From contig OY729512.2 in NCBI GenBank assembly GCA_963422445.2, positions 2,170,001 through 2,234,000 on the forward strand: a DNA stretch of 64,000 bases. Direction: 5' to 3'. The translations under genes and the position numbers were made by a program. Under the pieces are notes generated by a model that saw nothing but the letters and a program-made list of their open reading frames with translations, was not told where the DNA came from and ran no database searches. This stretch comes from G963422445 sp963422445 (GTDB taxonomy: Bacteria; Pseudomonadota; Alphaproteobacteria; Thalassobaculales; Thalassobaculaceae). Of the stretch, positions 17,563-26,869 are shown piece after piece (the stretch's first letter is position 1; every line of letters begins with the position of its first letter).

Positions 17563-18429
17563 GGCCGTGTTGACGAATGAACGAAGCATACTCCATGCTG
17601 AGACAACGTGAACAAACGCGAGGACCGTCCGAGCGAGCTTGTCATAGCGTGTGGCACTGCGACGGAATTGTTTGAGCTTGTTGAAGAATCGCTCGACCTG
17701 CTGGTGCCGCTTGTCCTTTTCTTGATCGTGATGAATCGTCTCAGTCCGGTTCGACCGGGCGGGTATCACGGCTTCGACGCCCTGGTCGGCCAGCGCCTGG
17801 CGCATGCCCTTGCTGTCATACGCCTTGTCCATGACCGCAGCCTCCGGTGCGGGAGAGCGGGACAAGGCCTTCCACAGAAGCTCGAATCCCACGCCATCAT
17901 GGCGCTCGCCACCCGTCAACACGACGGACACACCGGTTGTTTCGTTGGCACAGGCCACGTGCAGCCTGGTGGAGAACCCACCCCGGGAGCGGCCGGGAGC
18001 CTGGGCCTCCTGGCCGCCGTTTTTTACCGCGCCGGCGGCGTGTTGATGAGCGCGCAGGATGGTCGAATCGATGAACACTTCCTTGAGTGGTTCATCGTCT
18101 GCCTGTTGTCTCTGTTGCCAGAGCCGTGCCCGGAGGTGGCGCTTCTCCCAACGGCGAAACCGCTGATAAACGGCATCCCAATGGCCGAATTCGTCGGGCA
18201 GGTCGCGCCAGGGGAGGGGCCGGTCCGCGCCTGGTAGAGGACGGCTTCGATGACCATTCGGTCGCTGAGCCGTGGCGGGGCGCCGGCGGCGTGTTTGCTC
18301 TCACGCAGTAGCGGCTCGAGTGTCGAGCAGATAGCATCCGTGATGAGCAGGCGTAACGCCATGATAATTTCCCGGAATGTCATTGATGGAAAATGATCAT
18401 CAGCATTTCATGAATTCGTCAACACGATC
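17563..18429 (-). mobile_element. Complete IS5-family element with overlapping orfA/orfB
   Basis: An 867-bp element bounded by inverted repeats sharing CGTGTTGACGAAT (17566-17578 and 18414-18426) and flanked by TA on both sides (17561-17562, 18430-18431), the expected IS5/IS427-group target duplication. OrfA (minus, from about 18362 or 18383) carries MALRLLITDAICSTL. OrfB (18078 to 17560) carries FIDSTILRAHQHAAGA with the first catalytic Asp, VMDKAYDSKGM with the second, and QVERFFNKLKQFRR near the Glu. The coding frame passes from orfA to orfB via a shift near 18,210, as in two-ORF IS5 elements that use programmed frameshifting. It inserted just downstream of the DUF2182 gene. Confidence 0.88.
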
Positions 18430-18467
18430 TAGTATGGAATCGCCGGGACCAGTTTTAGGTCGGGCTC

Positions 18468-19265
18468 TCAGATTTCTCCGGCTAGCCCTGCCATCGCGAT
18501 GCCGCCCACGATCATCACGATGCCGCCGATGCGTCCGATCATCGGTCCGCCGGGTGCGGCCTTTTCAACCAGAACCAGAACTGTGAGCGCTGCGATCCAC
18601 AGAAGGTTCATCACCCCAAAAACAAACAGGAGCACCATCAAGACCCAGCAGCATCCAAGGCAATACAAGCCGTGTTCGATGCCCATGGTCAAGGCGCCGT
18701 CGGGGCCATCGCGCCAGCGATTGATGATGAAATCAAGCGGCGAGCGGCAGTGCCGCAAACACGCATGCTTGAAGGGCATGAACTGGTAGATGCCGGCGGC
18801 AATCAGGAGGCCGCCGCCAAGTGAGGAGGGGAGCGCCAGCGACATGGACGGTAGCAGCGCCAATTGTTCCAGTCCCCACTGCGCTGCAGTCGCTGCAATG
18901 CTGAAGCCGCCCCACGCGATCCCGTAGCCGGTCGCAAATACCAGGGTACCAACATGATGTTGGCCTCGATCGCGCCGCCGGCGGTTTACCGTTGCAAAGG
19001 TCATGATCATCATCGTCGCACTGGGCAGCATCATCGCGATCATCATGACCTGCCACATGATAAACATCAAAGCGGCCTCGACCCCGGACCACGCTCGCGG
19101 AACTGTCGTCACGGCCATCGCCGGCATGTCTGACATCTCGGTGGCAAGATGGATCAGATAGATCCAGGCGAGAAGCGAGACCATGGCGACGCCGACGGCT
19201 GAAAGCAGGCGTTCATGCATTGCCGGTGGCTTGACGGAAAACTGCGCGGTCTTGCCGGTCCTCAA
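18468..19265 (-). CDS. DUF2182 integral membrane metal-binding protein
   Basis: A 265-residue protein of six or more transmembrane segments. A first segment lies near residues 20-40, then MFIMWQVMMIAMMLPSATMM, FATGYGIAWGGFSI, GLYCLGCCWVLMVLLFVFGV and GGIVMIVGGIAMAGLAG. Conserved family features include the MWxxMxxAMMLPS stretch and a cysteine segment (FKHACLRHCRSPL, CLGCCW) thought to bind metal. The TTG start at 19265 overlaps the DUF1326 stop as TTGA, indicating coupling; an ATG at 19220 is the alternative. DUF2182 and DUF1326 proteins are regularly adjacent and probably work together. The biochemical role is unknown. Confidence 0.85.
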   Translation of the reverse strand: MRTGKTAQFSVKPPAMHERLLSAVGVAMVSLLAWIYLIHLATEMSDMPAMAVTTVPRAWSGVEAALMFIMWQVMMIAMMLPSATMMIMTFATVNRRRRDRGQHHVGTLVFATGYGIAWGGFSIAATAAQWGLEQLALLPSMSLALPSSLGGGLLIAAGIYQFMPFKHACLRHCRSPLDFIINRWRDGPDGALTMGIEHGLYCLGCCWVLMVLLFVFGVMNLLWIAALTVLVLVEKAAPGGPMIGRIGGIVMIVGGIAMAGLAGEI

Positions 19266-19885
19266 TTGGTCCAGTCAAATGGCGCAAAATGCCCGTTATT
19301 GCCGAGGCTTGACATGTCAAGCTCGAGGTCGAAGGCGTGCAGGCGGGTTTCGGACGACCGGGCGAGCGCAAGCCGGCTGTTCGCCGGATGTGCGGTATTG
19401 TCGATCGAAATCGGTTTGCCGCTTCCGGTCCGCGACGACACACCACTGATTGCGAAAGAGAAGATGTCTCCGACGTTGCAGGAGCGGTCCAGACCATCCA
19501 TGATGAAGGAGATCGGCGCGAACGCGACACCGCGAAAATCCCCGACCAGATTGTCATGGATCATCGCCGGACGTCCGCCCACCTCGCCATTCAGGATGCG
19601 GCCGAGCGCCAATCGTTGTGAGTCATTCGCGCGTTCATCGACCACGCAGGCAAAAATCCAATTTCCATCCGCCATCACTTTGCCGGATCGGATGATCAGG
19701 CCGAAATGCAATCCATCAAGTGCGGTTTTGTCGAAGTGGCCTCTGTCAATGCGGTAGACCATGAGAGCCGTGCATTGGTCGTATGTGACCTCGCCCTGAG
19801 GATTCGTATAGATGCACGGGCAGAGGTAGTCGCAGTTGCAGCTTTCCATATACTCGCCGCTTAGTTGCCAGTTTGCCGCGCCCAT
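19262..19885 (-). CDS. DUF1326 domain protein
   Basis: The 207-residue soluble protein has the defining N-terminal motif WQLSGEYMESCNCDYLCPC, with four clustered cysteines, then DQCTALMVYRIDRGHF and GLIIRSGKVMADGNWIF. The cysteine cluster suggests metal or redox-cofactor binding. It is the upstream gene of a coupled pair with DUF2182 (TTGA overlap at 19262-19265). Intact. The function is not established; partnership is inferred from the overlap and from the recurring gene pair. Confidence 0.88.
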   Translation of the reverse strand: MGAANWQLSGEYMESCNCDYLCPCIYTNPQGEVTYDQCTALMVYRIDRGHFDKTALDGLHFGLIIRSGKVMADGNWIFACVVDERANDSQRLALGRILNGEVGGRPAMIHDNLVGDFRGVAFAPISFIMDGLDRSCNVGDIFSFAISGVSSRTGSGKPISIDNTAHPANSRLALARSSETRLHAFDLELDMSSLGNNGHFAPFDWTN

Positions 19886-20421
19886 TTTTCACCTGCTGTT
19901 TTCTTTATCTCGTTACATTGTCGAGATTGGGGCGTTAAATGTAAAGAGCCGGTACGATGTTGCGGCCGTGGTGGGGCCGCGCAAGATCAGTCATCCGTCT
20001 TTTATCCACAATCAGGGAGGGCGGAACACGGTGATCCCACGCTGTAAACAATGAGGCCATGACAAGAGTTTGGCGACATGAATTCTTGCCCGGTTCGGAG
20101 TCCAAAGTGCAACAAGGGGTTGTGACAAGTGAGGCCATCCAAGGGGGAATAGTGTATCGGAGGGCCTGCGGTTGGGTATTGCTTGCCAGCTTTCAGACGG
20201 ACGATTCGGACGTCTCCAGTCGACCGGGCGGGTTTGCCTGGAGCCCTGCTATTACTTGACATGTACCGGTCTGGTGCCGTCGTGAGGATATTGGCACATC
20301 AGAAGATCGCGTGGGGCGTATCGGTTCGAAGGCCGCGACCGATTGCGACAAGGTCAAGACGGTTGGTCTTGTCCTTCCGGCCCGACGACCGTTCGGAAGA
20401 GCCTGTGTCAAATCTTCCTGC
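19886..20421. other. Intergenic region containing a dispersed repeat copy and a DnaA-box sequence
   Basis: About 540 bases between the DUF1326 start and the glpK end. It carries a perfect TTATCCACA at 20002-20010 and one copy of a ~74-bp dispersed repeat (20090-20163). Short ORFs here are not convincing genes. Confidence 0.5.
20090..20163. repeat. Dispersed ~74-bp repeat, copy 1
   Basis: It shares CCGGTTCGGAGTCC, GTGAGGCC, TCCAA and GGGGAATAGTGTATCGGAG, in the same order and spacing, with 26171-26243. The two copies are roughly four-fifths identical by eye. Both lie in intergenic DNA beside metabolic genes. The origin is unknown; it may be an old IS end or MITE fragment. Confidence 0.75.
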
Positions 20422-21927
20422 TCAGTGCCGGTCGGAGCGTGTCGAAAGCGTGCGCTGCACGGAGTCATGCCAGCCGGCGATCTTTGCTGCACGGGTCGGC
20501 TCGTCCATTTCCGGCCAAAACCGCCGGTCCAAGGCCCAATGTGTGGCAAAACCGTCCTGATCAGGCCAGATTCCCGACTTTGATGCCGCCAGCCAGGCCG
20601 CGCCAAGCGCAGTGGTCTCGAGAATTTTGGGACGATCGACGGGAGCCGCTAGCAGATCCGCGAGCCGCTGCATGGTCCAGTTCGATGCGACCATGCCGCC
20701 GTCGACCCTAAGGACGGTTTCGCTGGCGTCACCGATCCAGTCGACGCGCATCGCGTCCAACAGGTCTCCGGTCTGGTATGCAACGCTTTCCAGCGCGGCC
20801 CTGGCAAGTTCACAGGGCCCGGTGTTACGGGTCAGTCCAAACAGCGCACCGCGCGCCTCGGGATCCCAATGCGGAGCACCAAGGCCGGTAAAGGCAGGAA
20901 CAAGATAGACGGATTGACTGTCGTCGGCCGTGGCAGCCCACGGCCCTGATTCTGATGCCGCCGGGATGACGCCGAGCCCGTCGCGCAACCACTGCACGGC
21001 CGCCCCAGCGACGAAGATCGACCCTTCAAGCGCATAGGTTGTCACGCCGTCGATGCGATAGCTGATGGTTGTCAACAGGCGATACTGTGACGATACCCGG
21101 TCGATGCCGGTATTGAGCAGAGCGAAACAGCCGGTCCCGTAAGTCGCCTTCATCATCCCGGGGTCGAAACAGGCATTGCCGATGGTTGCTGCCTGCTGGT
21201 CGCCGGCGACCCCGGTGATCGAAATGGCGGCACCGAATAGGGACGGAGCCGTAGTGCCAAAATCGTCCGCGCTGTCCCGTACCTCGGGCAGTATGGAGTC
21301 TGGAATATCGAGGATTTCCAGCAGTTGCGGATCCCATTTGTTCTCGCCAATATCGTAGAGCAACGTTCGGGACGCGTTGGTCGCGTCTGTGGCGTGCACC
21401 TGCCCTCCGGTCAGGTTCCACAACAGCCAGCTGTCAACGGTGCCGAAACAGAGCTGTCCTGCGGTCGCGCGCGAGCGCAAGCCTTCGACATTGTCCAGAA
21501 GCCACGACACTTTGGTTCCGGAAAAGTACGGATCGAGAAGCAAGCCGGTGCGCTCGGTGAAGAGCTCTTCGTATCCGGCAGCCTTCAGTCGCGCGCAGAG
21601 ATCGACCGTGCGCCGGTCTTGCCAGACGATGGCCGGATGGACCGGGCGCCCGTCAGACCGATCCCAGACCACCACGGTCTCGCGCTGGTTGGTGATCCCG
21701 GCTGCCGCCACATCGCCAGCGCCAATCCCGGCTTTCGCCAGGGCCGTTCGCACCGTGGCTATCACACTGTCCCAGATTTCGTCCGGATCGTGCTCGACCC
21801 GGCCTGAGGCCGGAAAATGCTGTGTCAACTCTTGTTGGCCGACGCCAACGGGCGTGAACCGATTATCGAAGATGATCGCTCGGGTTGACGTCGTCCCTTG
21901 ATCAATCGCGAGAACATATTCGGACAT
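20422..21927 (-). CDS. glpK: Glycerol kinase
   Basis: The 501-residue FGGY-family kinase starts with the ATP-binding AIDQGTTSTRAIIFD (residues 7-21). It has ITNQRETVVVWDR, WQDRRT, DPYFSGTKVSWLLDNV and ITGVAGDQQAATIGNACF, and a C-terminal DGGMVASNWTMQRLADLL. All are glycerol kinase hallmarks; the SGTK and GDQQAA segments distinguish it from xylulokinases. It phosphorylates glycerol to sn-glycerol-3-phosphate in the cytoplasm. It stands 141 bases downstream of dgoA on the same strand without glpF, glpD or glpR in view. Full length. Confidence 0.95.
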   Translation of the reverse strand: MSEYVLAIDQGTTSTRAIIFDNRFTPVGVGQQELTQHFPASGRVEHDPDEIWDSVIATVRTALAKAGIGAGDVAAAGITNQRETVVVWDRSDGRPVHPAIVWQDRRTVDLCARLKAAGYEELFTERTGLLLDPYFSGTKVSWLLDNVEGLRSRATAGQLCFGTVDSWLLWNLTGGQVHATDATNASRTLLYDIGENKWDPQLLEILDIPDSILPEVRDSADDFGTTAPSLFGAAISITGVAGDQQAATIGNACFDPGMMKATYGTGCFALLNTGIDRVSSQYRLLTTISYRIDGVTTYALEGSIFVAGAAVQWLRDGLGVIPAASESGPWAATADDSQSVYLVPAFTGLGAPHWDPEARGALFGLTRNTGPCELARAALESVAYQTGDLLDAMRVDWIGDASETVLRVDGGMVASNWTMQRLADLLAAPVDRPKILETTALGAAWLAASKSGIWPDQDGFATHWALDRRFWPEMDEPTRAAKIAGWHDSVQRTLSTRSDRH

Positions 21928-22068
21928 GGCGATCCTCCGGCAGATGCGGACTCATCGGCGGCCAGCCCTGAGGTGGGGCGCCACTTTGTCATGATCCGCG
22001 AGCCGCGTGGCGTTTTCAAGGTCCGGCGCAATGACCGGACCGTTGCACGGTACCGAATGCGACCGGTT

Positions 22069-22689
22069 TCAGAGAGCCAGCGCAGTCATGAAGCCTTGCG
22101 CGTTCGTGGCAACGGTTTCTGCCGGCATGGCAGGTTTGTAGAGGGCTGATCCGAGGCCGAAACCTGCGGCGCCTGCCGCGAGATATCCGGCTATCTTGTC
22201 AGGCGTGATGCTGCCGACCGGCAGCACCGGAACGTCGGCCGGCAGCACCGCCTTCATGGCCTTCAGGACTGTTGGCGGATTTGCTTCGGCCGGGAAGAGT
22301 TTAAGGCCATCGGCGCCGGCATCAAGCATGGAGAAGGCCTCGGTTGGGGTCACGAAGCCCGGTATCGTGATCAGTCCGACGGATTTGGCGGCGCGAACGA
22401 CAGACGGTGATGCGTGTGGTGTCACGACAAGGCGGCCGCCGGCGGCCGCGATGTCCGGAACCGTATTGGCGTCAAGTACCGTACCGGCTCCGATCAGGAC
22501 ATCGTCACCGACTCCTTGCGCCAGACGTCGGATGCTTTCGATCGGTTGTGGGGAATTCAGCGAAACTTCGATGATGCGGAACCCGGCACCCACAAGGGCG
22601 CCGGCAATGCCGGTGACCTCGTCGGGGGTGACACCGCGGAGGATTCCGACAAGAGGGCATGAGGCAAGCCAGGACTGCAATGACTTCAT
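22069..22689 (-). CDS. dgoA: 2-dehydro-3-deoxy-6-phosphogalactonate aldolase
   Basis: The 206-residue class I aldolase of the KDPG/KDPGal family has CPLVGILRGVTPDE (residues 11-24, catalytic Glu region), IGAGTVLDANTV, VTPHASPSVVRAAK and DGLKLFPAE with the Schiff-base lysine, and ends PVGSITPDKIAGYLAAGA. It splits KDPGal into pyruvate and glyceraldehyde-3-phosphate. The start at 22689 (MKSLQSWL) is preferred over an upstream frame extension because it overlaps the dgoK stop as ATGA. This overlap and the partner identify it as the DgoA type, not the Entner-Doudoroff KDPG aldolase. Confidence 0.9.
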   Translation of the reverse strand: MKSLQSWLASCPLVGILRGVTPDEVTGIAGALVGAGFRIIEVSLNSPQPIESIRRLAQGVGDDVLIGAGTVLDANTVPDIAAAGGRLVVTPHASPSVVRAAKSVGLITIPGFVTPTEAFSMLDAGADGLKLFPAEANPPTVLKAMKAVLPADVPVLPVGSITPDKIAGYLAAGAAGFGLGSALYKPAMPAETVATNAQGFMTALAL

Positions 22690-23597
22690 GTCGGGTTTCC
22701 ACCAATCGACAGGCCAGCAAGACGGGCATGTCCGGCGGCTGCGACATGGGGCGGGGCCGCACGCGTCCGTCGGCCGATATGGCACAATGCGCAGGCATAG
22801 AGCTCAGTAAGACGGCCCGAGCCAATAAGGACTATGTCGGTCATTTCCTGGTCGCAAGCGGCACGGACCTCGTGGCCGATCAGCAATCCCGACAGATAAG
22901 CTGCGGCGCCCTTGTCGTCGATTTCACCGAACAGCCCCTTCGCTCTCAAGCCGAACAGATGCGCGATGACACCGCCAGGAATGGAGGCCCGCTCAAGGCC
23001 CTGAGAAAAGGCATCGTCATCCCAGGACCGCGTGTCCATCATGCGGCCGAGAATCGTATGATCGCGGACCGCTTCAAAAACTTCACCGGTCATGTAGGTG
23101 GTGAAGCCGGTGACGGTTCCGTGCTCTACCCGGGCCCACTTGCTGTGGGTTCCGGGAAGGCACACTGACGCGGTGCGATTACCAAGGGTTTCGAGGGCGC
23201 CAAGGATCTGGACCTCTTCGCCGCGCATGACATCGGGGGTTCCGTCATGGTCGCGACAGCACAGGCCGGGTGCAATCAACAGTTGCCGGTCCTGGCGAAC
23301 CGGAACGGGCCTCATTGCATCGACGAGGTTCGCGAGTCTGGCAGGGCACTCAAGATAAGGTGCTTCCCGCCATCCTTGGCGGCTTCCGACCATACCCGAC
23401 AGGATGACCGGAACTTGCGGGTCGTGATCAAGCCAGTCGCCGATCGTCGCCTCGAAAGCGGCTTCGAAGCCACCGGCCGGAATCGCCATGATTCCGAGTG
23501 GCTCTTCCCGATGATCGATAACCGTACCATCAAATGCCAGTCTATAAGCGCGCAGACTGCTGGTACCCCAGTCGCACCCGATTGCCGCGGTATCCAC
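22686..23597 (-). CDS. dgoK: 2-dehydro-3-deoxygalactonokinase
   Basis: The 303-residue sugar-acid kinase begins AIGCDWGTSSLRAYRL and contains VILSGMVGSRQGWREAPYLECPA, CLPGTHSKWARVE and TYMTGEVFEAVRDHTILG, the typical DgoK pattern. It phosphorylates 2-dehydro-3-deoxy-D-galactonate, feeding the overlapping dgoA aldolase. The GTG start at 23597 (MDTAAIGCDWG) is supported by the family N-terminus. No galactonate dehydratase or transporter is next to it; the FAH-superfamily genes are divergent across a 213-bp gap that should hold the promoters. Intact. Confidence 0.92.
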   Translation of the reverse strand: MDTAAIGCDWGTSSLRAYRLAFDGTVIDHREEPLGIMAIPAGGFEAAFEATIGDWLDHDPQVPVILSGMVGSRQGWREAPYLECPARLANLVDAMRPVPVRQDRQLLIAPGLCCRDHDGTPDVMRGEEVQILGALETLGNRTASVCLPGTHSKWARVEHGTVTGFTTYMTGEVFEAVRDHTILGRMMDTRSWDDDAFSQGLERASIPGGVIAHLFGLRAKGLFGEIDDKGAAAYLSGLLIGHEVRAACDQEMTDIVLIGSGRLTELYACALCHIGRRTRAAPPHVAAAGHARLAGLSIGGNPT

Positions 23598-23810
23598 GCC
23601 TATCTTCCTCTGTTCCGCCCGGTTTCGAGTTTGACACTTGCAGATTGTGACCGTCCCGGCAAGCGCCCAACCCGGCGCATCTCATTGCAAGACAGCCTGC
23701 TTGACTTCCAGAAAGGCCGTCGCAATGCTGCCTGAGCAATTGCCGGGACCGGGATCTGTCCGGAGCTCCCGACTTTTATCATGAAACCCGATCGTGAAGG
23801 GACTTAGTCC

Positions 23811-24656
23811 ATGAAGCTGTTGCGCTATGGCCCGGCGGGCCAGGAAAAACCCGGTATACTGGACAACTCAGGAGCGATCCGGAATCTCTCCGGCGTTATC
23901 GGTGATATTGGCCAGGCAACGTTGAGCGATGAGACACTCACCGAACTTTCCGGCATCGACCTCAGGACGCTGCCTGAGGTAACCGGCAATCCTCGTCTGG
24001 GGCCCTGTGTCGGCGACATCGGGAAAATGGTTTGTATCGGTCTCAACTATTCCGATCATGCGGCTGAAACCGGTGCGACGCCGCCGCCGGAGCCGATCAT
24101 TTTCATGAAGGCGAACTCGGCAATCTGCGGTCCGAATGACGATGTCCGGATTCCCCGGACGTCGGTCAAGACCGACTGGGAAGTCGAATTGGGTTTCGTC
24201 ATCGGCAAGACGGCCAAATATGTCTCCGAAGCCAACGCGATGGATTACGTCGCGGGTTACTGCATCGTCAACGACGTATCGGAACGCGCGTTTCAGGCCG
24301 AGCGGTCGGGGCAGTGGACCAAGGGCAAAAGTTGCGACACCTTTGGGCCGACCGGCCCTTGGTTGGTCACCCGGGATGAGGTCACCGACCCTCAGAATCT
24401 CAAGATGACGCTTGATGTGAATGGCAAACGCTATCAGGACGGCAGTACCAGCACGATGATCTTCGGCGTGCGCCACCTCGTTCACTACCTGTCGCAATTC
24501 TTTACGTTGCATCCCGGTGACGTGATCTCCACCGGCACGCCGCCAGGGGTCGGCCTGGGTGTCAAACCCGAACCGGTTTTCCTCAAGCCGGGCGATGTCA
24601 TGCGCCTTGAAATCGAGGGCCTTGGCGTGCAGCAACAGAGATGCGTTCCTGAATGA
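23811..24656 (+). CDS. Fumarylacetoacetate hydrolase-family enzyme
   Basis: The 281-residue FAH-superfamily protein has MKLLRYGPAGQEKPG at the start. It then has IGLNYSDHAAETG, PIIFMKANSAICGPND, DWEVELGFVIGKTA (metal-binding E-x-E type residues), YCIVNDVSERAFQ, KSCDTFGPTGPW and STGTPPGVGLG. Enzymes of this exact layout act on 2-keto or acylpyruvate compounds or on ureidoglycolate and sugar-acid intermediates; the substrate is undetermined. It is nine bases ahead of a second FAH-type gene, forming an operon divergent from dgoK-dgoA, which points to sugar-acid catabolism. Confidence 0.9.
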   Translation: MKLLRYGPAGQEKPGILDNSGAIRNLSGVIGDIGQATLSDETLTELSGIDLRTLPEVTGNPRLGPCVGDIGKMVCIGLNYSDHAAETGATPPPEPIIFMKANSAICGPNDDVRIPRTSVKTDWEVELGFVIGKTAKYVSEANAMDYVAGYCIVNDVSERAFQAERSGQWTKGKSCDTFGPTGPWLVTRDEVTDPQNLKMTLDVNGKRYQDGSTSTMIFGVRHLVHYLSQFFTLHPGDVISTGTPPGVGLGVKPEPVFLKPGDVMRLEIEGLGVQQQRCVPE

Positions 24657-24665
24657 GACACCGTT

Positions 24666-25844
24666 ATGACACTTGCCCTTACCGTCGAGGCGTGTCTTCC
24701 AGAGGATCGTGAGCGGGCGACGCTGGTCGGTCGAATCTGGTTGCCGGGAATGCCGGCCGGACCGGCCGTGGTCGTTCTGCGCGATGACCGTGTCATTGAT
24801 ATCTCGGCGACGATGCCGACGGTGTCGGAACTGATGAATGAACCCGAGCCCCTGGCCGTCGTTCACGGGGCCAGGGGTCACGATGTCGGTGACATCGCTT
24901 CGATCCTGGCGAATTCAGCTCATGATCAACGTGACGAAGCCGTCCCGCATTTTCTCGCACCGGTGGATCTACAGGCTGTGAAGGCCTGCGGCGTAACCTT
25001 CGCCGAGAGCATGCTGGAACGGGTGATCGAGGAACGCGCCAAAGGTGATCCGGCTGCGGCGGCTGGTATTCGGGATGACTTGCAGGCATCGGTTGGCATT
25101 GACTTCGGCCGGGTCGTGCCGGGTTCGGACGAGGCGATGCGATTAAAGGCCACGCTCATCGAGAGAAAGATGTGGTCACAATATCTTGAGGTCGGAATCG
25201 GCCCTTATGCCGAGATCTTCACGAAGGCGCAGCCAATGTCGGCCGTCGGGATCGGTGCCGAGATCGGGTTGAATGCGATCTCGACGTGGAACAATCCGGA
25301 ACCCGAGATTACCTTGATCGTCAATACGCGGAGCGAGTGTGTTGGTGCGACGCTGGGTAACGATGTCAATTTGCGGGATGTTGAAGGCCGCAGCGCCTTG
25401 TTGCTCGGCAAGGCAAAAGACAACAACGGTTCGGCTGCGGTCGGACCGTTTATCCGGCTGTTCGACGACCATTACAGCCTCGACGACACCCGCGCATCGG
25501 AGTTGTCTTTGACGGTTGAGGGGGCCGATCAATTCATCCTGCGGGGCTACAGCTCGATGTCGCGGATCAGCCGCGACATTCTCGATCTGGTCGCCGAGAC
25601 GATCGGGCCGCATCACCAGTATCCTGACGGTTTCTGCCTGATGACCGGGACATTGTTTTCGCCGACCCAGGATCGGGATTCCGAGGGTGGTGGGTTCACG
25701 CACAAGCTGGGCGATATCGTGCGTATCGCCACACCGAAGCTCGGTGCTCTGGTCAATCGGGTGAACTATTCGGACCGAATTCTCCCATGGGAGTTTGGCA
25801 CGGGTGCCTTGATGCGGAATCTTGCGGTGCGGCAGTTGCTCTGA
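24666..25844 (+). CDS. FAH-superfamily protein (COG3970 type)
   Basis: The 392-residue protein is longer than ordinary FAH enzymes, with an N-terminal extension (LVGRIWLPGMPAGPAVVVLRD) and the core segments VKACGVTFAESMLERVIEER, GPYAEIFTKAQPMSAVG, NNPEPEITLIVN, GNDVNLRDVEGRSALLLGKA and PDGFCLMTGTLFSPTQDRD. This is the pattern of fumarylacetoacetase-like proteins found with pentose and sugar-acid catabolism genes. A role as a 2-keto-3-deoxy sugar-acid dehydratase or related lyase is likely but not provable here. Co-transcribed with the preceding FAH gene. Confidence 0.82.
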   Translation: MTLALTVEACLPEDRERATLVGRIWLPGMPAGPAVVVLRDDRVIDISATMPTVSELMNEPEPLAVVHGARGHDVGDIASILANSAHDQRDEAVPHFLAPVDLQAVKACGVTFAESMLERVIEERAKGDPAAAAGIRDDLQASVGIDFGRVVPGSDEAMRLKATLIERKMWSQYLEVGIGPYAEIFTKAQPMSAVGIGAEIGLNAISTWNNPEPEITLIVNTRSECVGATLGNDVNLRDVEGRSALLLGKAKDNNGSAAVGPFIRLFDDHYSLDDTRASELSLTVEGADQFILRGYSSMSRISRDILDLVAETIGPHHQYPDGFCLMTGTLFSPTQDRDSEGGGFTHKLGDIVRIATPKLGALVNRVNYSDRILPWEFGTGALMRNLAVRQLL

Positions 25845-26301
25845 TTCAGGTTCCGAACACGAAGATATCTGCCGAGCATACCCCGCAGCGTGAACTCCGT
25901 CGTTCCGGTATTTTCGTGAACGAGAATGACAATCTTGCTGACGTCAAGAACATTGGGGGTTGAGGCCCTGCCGTCCTTTTCGACGATTTCATCTACGCCC
26001 ACCCATCACAGGGACTGTTCGATTTGGAATCGGCGAATCACGCTCTGGAGAATTGCTGTGTCTCGGTCGCTTCGCACCCTGATCCACAGAGGCGGGTTCC
26101 TGTGGTCCGAGTTTACCGTGCCGCTTGAATACATTGAAAATCGGAATAAAAACGTTACGTATTATGTAATCCGGTTCGGAGTCCGAAATGTAACAGGGGG
26201 TCGTTACAGGTGAGGCCCTCCAATGGGGAATAGTGTATCGGAGTGGCGGCCGGGAGCCACCTGCCCATTGAGCTTTCGTTTGGGAATTATATACCTGACT
26301 A
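25845..26301. other. Intergenic region between the FAH operon and an IS5 half
   Basis: 457 bases without a convincing gene. The right part carries copy 2 of the dispersed repeat (26171-26243) and an AT-rich stretch (GGGAATTATATACCTGACT) directly before the IS5 end. A similar GGAAATTATATACCTAACT occurs at about 27070-27089. Confidence 0.5.
26171..26243. repeat. Dispersed ~73-bp repeat, copy 2
   Basis: The partner of 20090-20163, in the same orientation. It shares the GGTTCGGAGTCC opening and the GGGGAATAGTGTATCGGAG end. It lies about 60 bases before the IS5-derived sequence. Confidence 0.75.
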
Positions 26302-26869
26302 GGGCGTGTTCACACTAATGTTCAATAATGCTATCGTGGCGCCGGTCCCTCGCCAGCGAGTTATCGGTATGGAACTCAGCCAAGCCCAGTACGAACGCAT
26401 CGCCCCGCATCTGCCGGTCCAACGCGGCAACGTCGCCGTGTCCAACCTCCAGGTGCTCAATGCCTTCCTCTGTGTCGTCGAGCACGGCTGCAAGTGGCGC
26501 GGACTGCCGCCTCGCTTCGGCAAGTGGCACACCGTTTACACCCGGATGAACCGGTGCTCGAAGAACGGCGTGCTCGCGCGGGTCTTCGAGCACCTGCAGC
26601 GCGAGCGGATGGTGCATGTGACGCTCGCTGTGGTCTCGCTGGACAGCACCAGCGTGAAGGTCCATCCCGATGGCGCCGGGGCGCTGAAAAAAACGGTCCG
26701 CAAGGCATCGGCAAGTCGCGGGGCGGATGGAATACCAAAGTTCATCTGGTTGCCGCAGATGAGCGAACGGCCGTGACCTTCGCGCTATCTGCCGGCCAGG
26801 CCCAGGATGCGCCCGAAGGATGCAAGCTACTCGAACGTCTGGAGCGCCAGAAGACAGCCCGCTTCCTGC
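26302..26869 (+). mobile_element. IS5-family element, 5' half (split copy)
   Basis: It starts with the terminal repeat GGGCGTGTTCACACTAA and encodes the transposase N-terminus (MELSQAQYERIAPHLP onward) as in the intact copy at 62544-63304. A frameshift near 26690 follows the GAGALKK segment. Identity to the intact copy stops near 26869, at the codons for RQKT. The missing 3' part appears in opposite orientation at 27223-27427. Confidence 0.85.
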
